Positions 54,958 through 64,000 of a stretch of 64,000 bases of DNA are shown here, piece after piece. Location of the stretch: positions 1,550,001 through 1,614,000 of the forward strand of contig OZ199838.1 of assembly GCA_964304625.1 (NCBI GenBank), read 5' to 3'. Numbering within the stretch: the stretch's first letter is position 1; every line of letters begins with the position of its first letter. The stretch comes from Kudoa neothunni. Its lineage: Eukaryota > Cnidaria. Position numbers and translations under genes: made by a program. Below the pieces are notes generated by a model. That model was not told the DNA's origin. It saw only the letters and a program-made list of their open reading frames with translations, and made no database searches.

Positions 54958-55713
54958 CCCTCTAAGGCAGGGGTTCTCAACTGGGGGTAAATTAAATGAT
55001 GTACATAAGGATTTTATTATTCATGGCTGTTAAAACCAATAAGAAGTCGGCAGAAATGCTTAAAGTGTTTTTAGGAATAAATATTCAACAACTATTTATT
55101 AACCTATAGTCGATGTCTTCCTTATATGGTTCGTTTATTTATTAATTATTTCCGGTCCGAAGAGCGAAGGATTGGGATAGAAAGTTTTTAATATAGCAAA
55201 ATATAATAAATTAAATCTGTAGGCAGCTTGTGGATAAGAGTTGATGGGATTAAAAATTGTCATTATAATTAAACCAATATAAAACCTTAAAGTAAATATG
55301 ACTTTGATTTCCAAGTTCGGGGGTAAATTTGAAATACCCGTTGAGAACCCCTGCTTTAAGATGTCCAACAACGAACTATCTCCAAAGGTTTTGGGATGAA
55401 ATTTACCCCAGAGTTTGTTTAAATAAATTTATTCCTAAAACATTATATGGTTTGACAAGTTATATTCGGAGAAAAAGTGTCATTACTAATCCTCATAAAC
55501 CTTATGCGACATAAGTCGTAAGTTACCAATTCCTCGGTAACGCACAAAGGTAAAAAATGTAACTGTTATGTATTTTATTTTAATTTCTAACTTAATTTAT
55601 TTTGTTAACATAATGAGTCAATATTGAATTCATTTGAACAATAAACACATTTTTGGATGAATAATTAAGTAAAAATAATGCTGGGGTGAGTTTATCCCAA
55701 AATCTTTAGAGGG
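54958..55713. mobile_element. TTAA-flanked piggyBac-like MITE carrying a nested hAT MITE
   Basis: TTAA at 54954-54957 and 55714-55717 flank inverted ends CCCTCTAAGG / CCCTCTAAAG. The right end continues ATTTTGGGATAAACTCACCC, and a matching GGTTTTGGGATGAAATTTAC follows the nested insert near 55390. Removing the nested element leaves about 360 bp. TTAA target sites and the CCC start are typical of piggyBac elements. Confidence 0.7.
54968..55353. mobile_element. hAT-type MITE, copy 2 (nested)
   Basis: Ends CAGGGGTTCTCAACTGGGGG and, reverse-complemented, CAGGGGTTCTCAACGGG; flanking 8-mers CTCTAAGG / CTTTAAGA differ at two positions. Shares long stretches with copy 1 in inverted orientation, for example TTGGTTTAATTATAATGACA and AGAAATGCTTAAA. 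Confidence 0.85.
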
Positions 55714-55995
55714 TTAAATTCACAAACTAAAAATTTATCAATATCCTAGGTGATTCATATTTCGTCAGTTATTAATCAGCAAACGTGAGTAAGAATAGAA
55801 TAATTAATAAGAACAATTTTGGGTAACCGGTAGACGTATTTTTCAACTATTATTCCAAAACTTAACATCTCGCACAGCAACTACATAAATAAAGTCCTAA
55901 AAACGTTCACATGACGATATTTATGATGATATTGAAGCGAATAATTGAAAAACCAACAGAAAAATTGACAAATATATATTTCACTACAAAATTTG

Positions 55996-56441
55996 TCAGA
56001 TTTGTTGAGATTGGGACATTCTCAAGTAAATTTCATCAATTTCTTGAGTTAGGTTGTAAATAAGGATTTTTTTGAATTCTGAAGAGTTATATATTGTGCT
56101 TTGAGAATCAGAACTTATATCAAAACTCAAAAAAGCTTGCATCCCTTTGGATTTTAGATGTAATGCTAATTTTGTACAGAGTAGTTCTTGTAACCCATTC
56201 TCGCTGACTCCGAAAAGGTCTTTCACTATTGGATTATCGTCCTAAAAGAAAAATAAGCAATGGGTTTCAATTGAAATTCTACATAACGAGTAAACGTTGA
56301 TAGTAACAAATTTTCAATTGATCCCTGCCTCGGTTTCACGTCTCCCAACCACACAAAAATCGACTTCAATTTGAGAAAGATCATAAAATTAATTTCAACG
56401 TCAGAAATAGTTATAACTCCATTTTTATGCAATAGATTCAT
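55996..56441 (-). CDS. PSMG4: proteasome assembly chaperone 4
   Basis: PSMG4 (Poc4/Pba4 type) heterodimerises with PSMG3 and helps build the 20S alpha ring. Two exons, 56441-56283 and 56241-55996, joined by a 41-nt intron, encode 134 residues (human 123). The profile matches the family: a beta-strand opening (MNLLHKNGVITISDVEINF), KLKSIFVWLGDVKP (human DSLFLWVGATP), then STFTRYDDNPIVKDLFG (MCSRYDSIPVSTSLLG), a helix LQELLCTKLALHLKSKG (TGLAQRLARKTNK), MQAFLSFDI (QVFVSYNL) and a C-terminal helix EFKKILIYNLTQEIDEI. Primary identity is modest, but the order, spacing and length fit throughout. It is transcribed divergently from GMPR, start codons 94 bp apart. Confidence 0.82.
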
Positions 56442-56535
56442 TATTCAATAAAGTAAAGCAAATATTTGATTTGCGTTGTGTGTGTCACGTGACCAAGGTT
56501 GTATAATCCATTTCCACGATTGACTGCCCCCAATT
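56442..56535. promoter_or_regulatory. 94-bp bidirectional promoter, PSMG4 / GMPR
   Basis: Both translation starts face away from this 94-bp interval, so both 5' UTRs and core promoters must fit in or overlap it. It contains GTGTGTCACGTGACC, a palindromic E-box (TCACGTGA) suited to bHLH factors such as USF or MYC/MAX. No TATA box seen. Confidence 0.65.
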
Positions 56536-58033
<1,498 letters not shown>

Positions 58034-60812
58034 TATGACTTATTTTATCTCTCCTCAGATAACAATATTAGAATCAATTAGATGTTATGTGTCTATTTTT
58101 TTTTCATCGTTTTAAGGTGGGATGTTTCCTCTCATAAACGGATCTTTTAGAGCTAACGGGTTTGCTTCCCTGTTGTGGTTTTATTTTAATTTTCTTCATT
58201 GGATTGTGATTTCTAAGTTTATGGTATATTCCTAAAATAAAAAGATTTAGCGATTAATCTTCTTTATAGGCAATTAAAGTTTCCGCGGTTCCTGTTATTT
58301 CCACATTGTGTATAATGGTCAAATGGTTGACTATTACATTCGCTGTTTTAATTTCAAATCATAATTTTTCTTCCATCCATGCGATTTTCTAACAAATGAC
58401 TGTAAATAGTTTTGAGTAAACTCGGTTATTCTTAAAGTAACTTAATCTACTGTAAAAATGAAATAACACTTTTGCGTGATTGTTCAAAGAATCGAATTTT
58501 ATTGCTTAGAATCTGATGGCGGTGACTTAGATGCTCATGAGTTCAACTCCGGCCCCGGTAATGCTACAACATATGCGCCGCGATTCCTATTCCTTAATGA
58601 CAGGTGTGGTTAGAGTGTGTGTCCTCTGTATGTGAGATATACATTAAGTTATAGTTCGGTTCAGATTAGACTTTTGAATCGTAGGAGTGGTATTAGATAA
58701 AAACTCTTGCAAACCTCGTGGTGCTAACACATTATGTTGAAGTAGGTAGGATTTGGGGTGATGCAAGCTTCGAGAGGGGAATTGTAAATGAGTTAAATTT
58801 CAACGTCAACGAAAGCTCCACAGCCTAATGATCGGTTCCAGGGGTTTTGCTTTGAAGATAAATCTCATAGAATCATTGAATTGGGAAAAAGTTAAGTTTA
58901 TTTCATTTTTTTCGCGGAAAAATATTTATTTAATATTTTATCATTTATAATATGTGGAAATATTTCCATTTACTCAAGTAAAAAATTAGAAATTATGGCG
59001 TTAATGTAACTAAACGAGGGATTACATACCGCTTTATCGCATTTTGCATTTATACTGGATAAAATTGGTTAGAACCTCTTCTAATTAGACAAATATAGAA
59101 CTGGGCTTTTAAATTAAGTGCACAAATCAATGATAGATTAATATATTGGATATTTTTCGACTTATCCAGAATTTACTTAAGTTGATGGAATCAAAAGCGA
59201 TAATTTGGCCAAAATTATTTTTCTAAGTTACTTCATGATACATTGGTCAATAATTTTCCTTGAAATAACTATACTAATCAAAAATTACATAATAATATTT
59301 ATTTTTTAATTTTTAATGATAGATAAACAATGAGATGAGCACGTTTACTTCATAAAGTAATGCGAATAGATTGTGGTTAAAAAAGTGTACCTTAACAATC
59401 TCATTTAAAAATGACAATATTTTACTTAGTTTCATCAGCGATTTAGCATATTCATCTTTGAAAAGTCACTTAAAAATGTTTTAATCCACGGAAGAAAAGA
59501 ATAAACAAAAAAATCGCTTAAATTGCATTCTATTAAAGAATTTTGGAAATTAAATTAAAATTATTTAACAGAAATAAAAAAAATAGTAAAATATATATAT
59601 CGATGCGGTAGATTAAGATAATTTTTATTCTCCGGATTTATTTTACTAGTTCGGAAGTAACAACTGGTACACCCGTTCAAAGAATCACCTAAATAAAATG
59701 CTATTTTTATATAGATTGGTGATATAGTTAAATTTATGAATGATTTAAACATAAATGAAAGGAATCTAACTTTAAATTTTCATCACTCCGAAATATACGG
59801 GTATTAATACTATTACTGAAATTTGGTAATTCACATTGAAATTTTAAAATCGATTAAATAATTATTTTAAAAGATTCGATAACTTTTAGTTTTTTTATAA
59901 AAACAAAACAATTTTTGGAATCATCTCAATCCCGTAAAATTTCCATATATGTGTTACCATCTGTAGTAAATTAAATTGCACATGTGTAATTAGAGGCTCT
60001 CATACAAATAGATATAAATAATTATATATATATAGATTAATGTTATGATTTAGTTCGCATTAAGGAATTATACCGAAAAATTGGTAGAGAATAGAAAAGA
60101 TTGTTCTACCGTAAACTGTAAAAGATTATCTCGAATTAGAAATAAATAATCATTGTTTATTATTAATTAAATGTTTTGTTTGACGATCAAAATGACATGA
60201 GACATTTATTACTTCATATATGAAGATGAGGGACCGAATTCGAATAGGGAAACACTAATCTAGGGCTTATTTTTTAATTCAATTTTTACAAGAAACTAGG
60301 CATATTTTTTTTGTAAGCCTTATTTCGAAAAATATTTATCATTATTTAACTATATTATTTATAATCAAAAAAATTCAATTATTTGGTTTCAAAAAGATTG
60401 TTGAAGTTATTGTGATGTAATGATTCTTTGCATCCGGAGAAATAAATAATTCTAAGGAACAAATAGAAACTATATAGAGAACTCAAGATTTAGGGACTGA
60501 GTTAAAAAAATTAAGAATAATTAAAATACAATATAAATTAAGGGATACTTTTATTGTTTTCTGATTTATATTTAATCTTATTTGGAGTATCACCAAAATG
60601 CATTAGATATAATATGTAATAAACTATAAGAGAATTCTAATTTTTTTAATTCAACTCTACTAATATCGTCCATATAGAAGAGATTGTTTTAGATTTGTCA
60701 TAATATCAATTGTTTTTATCAGAAAGAATGAACAAATAATTAAATATTTATAGAACAAAGATATAGTAATTTAACAAAATAAATAAAAAAGAACTAATCA
60801 ATAAAAAATTAT
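58034..60812. other. 2.8 kb intergenic, one SINE-like patch
   Basis: No gene recognised. Apart from the tRNA-like patch at 58517-58560 and a moderately GC-rich 58560-58850 that may be its body, the stretch is AT-rich with (TA)n near 59590-59600 and 60020-60035. Confidence 0.5.
58517..58560 (+). repeat. tRNA-like SINE head (candidate)
   Basis: GATGGCGGTGACTTAGATGC then GAGTTCAACTCCGGCC resembles an A box and B box with SINE-like spacing. The following 300 bp is GC-richer than its surroundings and could be the SINE body. Related in plan to 21738-21792. Confidence 0.4.
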
Positions 60813-63800
60813 TTATTTGTTGGGATCGGTGGTTTTATCATGGTCATCTAGTTCTTGAAGATAACGAGAAAGAGTGAATGTGACAATTTTATTGGAAAAA
60901 TTTAAGGAAGAATCAAGAATTCCACTTTGAATTAATTTTGGAACCAGTTTTTTAATATCGGACACTTTCAGTTTGTCCATGAGCCACTCGACACTGACAG
61001 CTTCCATTTTTTCGGATCCCCATTGAAGAAACCTTATTTTAGGGTTGAGAGTCCAATTGTTACAGTTGAAGATTCGGTTGGAAACGCCACGATCTATTGA
61101 TGCAATAGTGTTGGAATGTTTAATATCTGCAATCAGTGGGATTGCAGTTTTGGCTGAGGCGATATTGGGACTGCTTGTTTCGCTGGAATCATTTTGAGTT
61201 CTCAGCGGGTTAGTATCACTTTTATTAGATTGTTGAGATTGAATACCATGCGAGTATTTGCTGAAAACAGTATGAATCATAAGCACTAGGTTAATATCTG
61301 TAGTAATATAGATAACATCCAGAAAACGCGTGATAAATGAGCATTTGAATATTTCTTCGGCCGAAGTTGAGAAAAAGTTGGGTGAGACTCTGACAGTGCT
61401 ATGGTCGCTATCAAAATAAACACTGAAGTTGGGTGCAGTTAGAATAACATTTGAACGATTTTTATTATTGGGATATTCATGATTGCGTTTTGGTGTGAGA
61501 CTATCAAGATGCTCTACTGAGAAAAGTGTATTGATAGCACAAGAAATAATTGATTTATAGATGGGAAGTTTGAAGTGTTTAAAATTAGAAAGACCACAAA
61601 TACTATATGCAATCCATTTGAATGAAGAATCGTTCGCGGTAGGTAGATACGTGCTCCCCTTTTCAATAGAGAACAAGATGAGACCGATAGTTTCAGTCTG
61701 ACTGAGACATTCAGCCTCACTTGTAGTAGGCTTATTTAGATCGTGATCGGAATCAAAGGTTTGCACCCCTTTAATGTGACCACAACCAATTGTACAATCA
61801 TCAAAATAATTGATTTTTATAACTTGTTCCTTGTTTTCATTAATTAAAGCAGTACCAGAAATCGAATGTTTGATAGTTAGATTCAGGTAGGAAAACAAAA
61901 ATTGAAGCCAACTATTACTTCTCATGTTGTTTCCGGAAAACATTGAGACGGATGTCACTTTAGAATGGATTTTATGTGTGAAAAACAGTTTACAAAATGA
62001 AATCCCATTGTAGTTTACATCATCTGTGCGTAATGCTGAAAAAGGGGTGGCGCCAACAGACTGACTATTGAAAAATTTTATATGGCGTTTCATCATGTTG
62101 AAAAATTTTGCCCATTTATCAACGCATTTGTTGTCATCAAAGGAATCGAACACTAAAATAAAAGATTAGTATGCGAATATACATCAACTAATTCAGATTA
62201 AAATAGAATACCTTTAACTTTAAGAATATTTTCCACTGTCCAAATATCCGGCTTCATTGTGGAAGAAGGACGTTTCCAAGTTACTGTTTCATTTGCTGTC
62301 GACAAAGAGCGATCTTCTCTCACGCTTTGAGAGCTATTAATAGAAGCTTGAACATACATAACGAATTTATTGATTTTTTGGGAGAATCTCTCAACACTCA
62401 AATAGGTGGAGCTGGTGATTAAAGCATAGATTCCATCAAGTGAAAATTGATTATTAAAATATAGCTCCAATATTTTGTGTTGTGCATTAGCGTGAACATT
62501 GACTTTGTTGGTGTTCGACACCTTCGCTTTTAGATTGATCAAACTAGCAATAAGTACATTGGTTCCTAGATCGTTGACTTTCGCAGAGATGTATTGACAC
62601 GTCACATCAACATTTATTAGAGGAGGTTCGTTGTAGCTATTTTTTATCGATATTATTCCGTTACATCTGCATACATTGAAGACGACACCTATAGAACTTT
62701 GACTGGATTGAACCAGTATTTTGCTAATTGAAAATGCAGTGGATACATTCAAAAAACTGTAACCATCGTCAACCAACTTCAGATCAAAGAATGATGGCAT
62801 TACTACTAGTTCTACTTTACCGAGGATATTTCCAGTTTTTGTAACTACAGACAGTTTGCTTGCGTTTATAGTGGTAATTGCAAGGTTTACACAGGACTTA
62901 TTCACGCAGCTGTCGCTATTGTCTACATTTTTGATGTGACTTGTGTTAGTTCCAAAATTTCCCACAGCAGAACTATGCGACAACGGTCTATTAGAGTTTG
63001 ACACGGAATCTTCATTTTTGTCGGATGAGATATATGGACATTTATCCTCCAAATCGATCGTATTATTAGGTGTCGTTTTGGATACAATTTCGGTATTGAC
63101 ATCATCTTTAGTGTCCATTTTATTTTTACCGAAAAATAAATTCGACAACATTTTGTTTTTAAACCAACTTTTTCCCGCTTCGAGCACTTCGTTTATTCGT
63201 CTGAAATCCATTTCGACATTAGATGGTCCCATATTGGCAAGAAAAGAGGTGAAATTGATCTGTTTCAAGTGCTTTTGTCTCTCATTCTTCAGATAGAATG
63301 TTGTTCTAACAATATTGACTTTGAGATCGTCAACATAAAATTTGAGAGATTCTCGGTTGGCAAATCCATGCAGTGTTTGATCGCCAGCGTCGCTTGAGAA
63401 TGTTGAGCCGCCGGGCATTAGCACATTTGCATCCGAAAATTTCTCATTGAATCCACCAGTAGGTCGCACATACTTCGAATTATGACTTATTGTTTTCAGT
63501 CGATAAGGATGAAAAATAAAAACGTTAAACTTGGATATGTGAAGGGTAAAATTGAAATTGTGATCCACGTCATCAATGATTTTCTCTTCAGCCAGATTCC
63601 TACATAGAATATTATATTTTCAATAGCTCACCCCAATCAAAAAAATACAAATGTATGTAATCACTGAAAAGATTGTTTAATCGTTGAAGCTTTTTCATTG
63701 TGTGCTGTGAGGAGAATGCACTCGTATTCAGCACAATCTTTGGAGTGTAGATTGAAAATTCAACTTTCGAATAAGGCAAACAACTGAAACTGATTTCAGA

Positions 63801-64000
63801 GGGCTCTACATACACTGAAAATAAATATTCTATTGGAAGATATGATGAGTTGGAATTATCGAAGTAATCAGTTTCTTTCTGTGAGACCAAGGTGGAGACA
63901 TCCGAACAACTATTTCTATTATTCCGTTTGTTACTATCGCTGTCCAACAGATCAACTTCACTACTTGAAATAAATGGTTTCATTACAGATTCAACAAAAT
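60813..64000 (-). CDS. BLTP1: BLTP1/tweek (KIAA1109) bridge-like lipid transfer protein, C-terminal part
   Basis: Giant repeating-beta-groove protein that moves lipids at membrane contact sites, with roles in endocytosis and synaptic vesicle recycling in flies. Three exons visible: from beyond the right edge to 63649, 63599-62212 and 62152-60813, with introns of 49 and 59 nt in phase. The final 60 residues are diagnostic: CNNWTLNPKIRFLQWGSEKM, then VEWLMDKLKVSDIKKLVPKL and IQSGILDSSLNF, matching the human end SWSLEPKIRLLLYGNE, VDWVLQRLGFSHARTTIPKW and LQRGVMDPLDKV. Upstream residues are beta-rich (NFTLHISKFNVFIFHPYRLK, VDVTCQYISAKVNDLGTNV) with Ser/Asn-rich loops, as in this family. Most of the protein lies outside the window. 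Confidence 0.85.

Noticed and set aside
62943-63296. 117-codon plus-strand open frame
   Set aside because: Antisense shadow of a BLTP1 coding exon.

Overview
This is an AT-rich (roughly 30% GC by eye) piece of animal nuclear genome. Genes are split by short GT-AG introns, mostly 40-60 nt. The recognisable proteins are the PP1 inhibitor NIPP1, Pat1, TAF13, a PHF20-type Tudor/PHD protein, a double-hotdog ACOT7, a C1-C1-C2 protein kinase C, GMP reductase and BLTP1/tweek. That set points to a metazoan, but I cannot place it further from sequence alone. All splice models below were built by hand from junction consensus, reading phase and family similarity.

Layout. 1-7 kb is a dense gene cluster: the 3' end of PPP1R8 (+), an unrecognised gene (-), PATL1 (-), then MRPL23 and TAF13 (+) in tandem. 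8.5-12.6 kb is transposon ground: a decayed piggyBac, a decayed Tigger/pogo transposase and a minisatellite. 13.2-20.4 kb holds the PHF20-like gene (-), a small hypothetical gene (-), a Tigger-type MITE and ACOT7 (-). 20.4-43 kb is gene-poor. It contains two small candidate genes near 23-25 kb, a complete-looking hAT transposon (27919-31647) with perfect 8-bp target duplications, a 0.7 kb inverted-repeat element with coding-like islands, a decayed second hAT, a three-exon gene for a 40-residue single-pass membrane microprotein (37666-37936) and a 200-N assembly gap.

43.1-49.7 kb carries two tandem genes, mitochondrial-type alanine aminotransferase and a PKC. The PKC has an 11-bp minisatellite in one intron and a 1.4 kb terminal-inverted-repeat element in another. 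49.7-56 kb is gene-poor, with two opposed copies of one hAT MITE family, one of them nested inside a TTAA-flanked (piggyBac-like) MITE. PSMG4 (-) and GMPR (+) then share a 94-bp divergent promoter. After 2.8 kb of mostly featureless DNA, the C-terminal exons of BLTP1 (-) run off the right edge.

The genes are unrelated housekeeping and signalling functions: mRNA decay, transcription, mitochondrial translation, acyl-CoA and purine metabolism, proteasome assembly and lipid transfer. I see no operon-like cooperation. The most unusual items are the intact-looking hAT, the microprotein gene, the PKC whose C2 domain lacks calcium-ligand aspartates, and the nested and paired MITEs.
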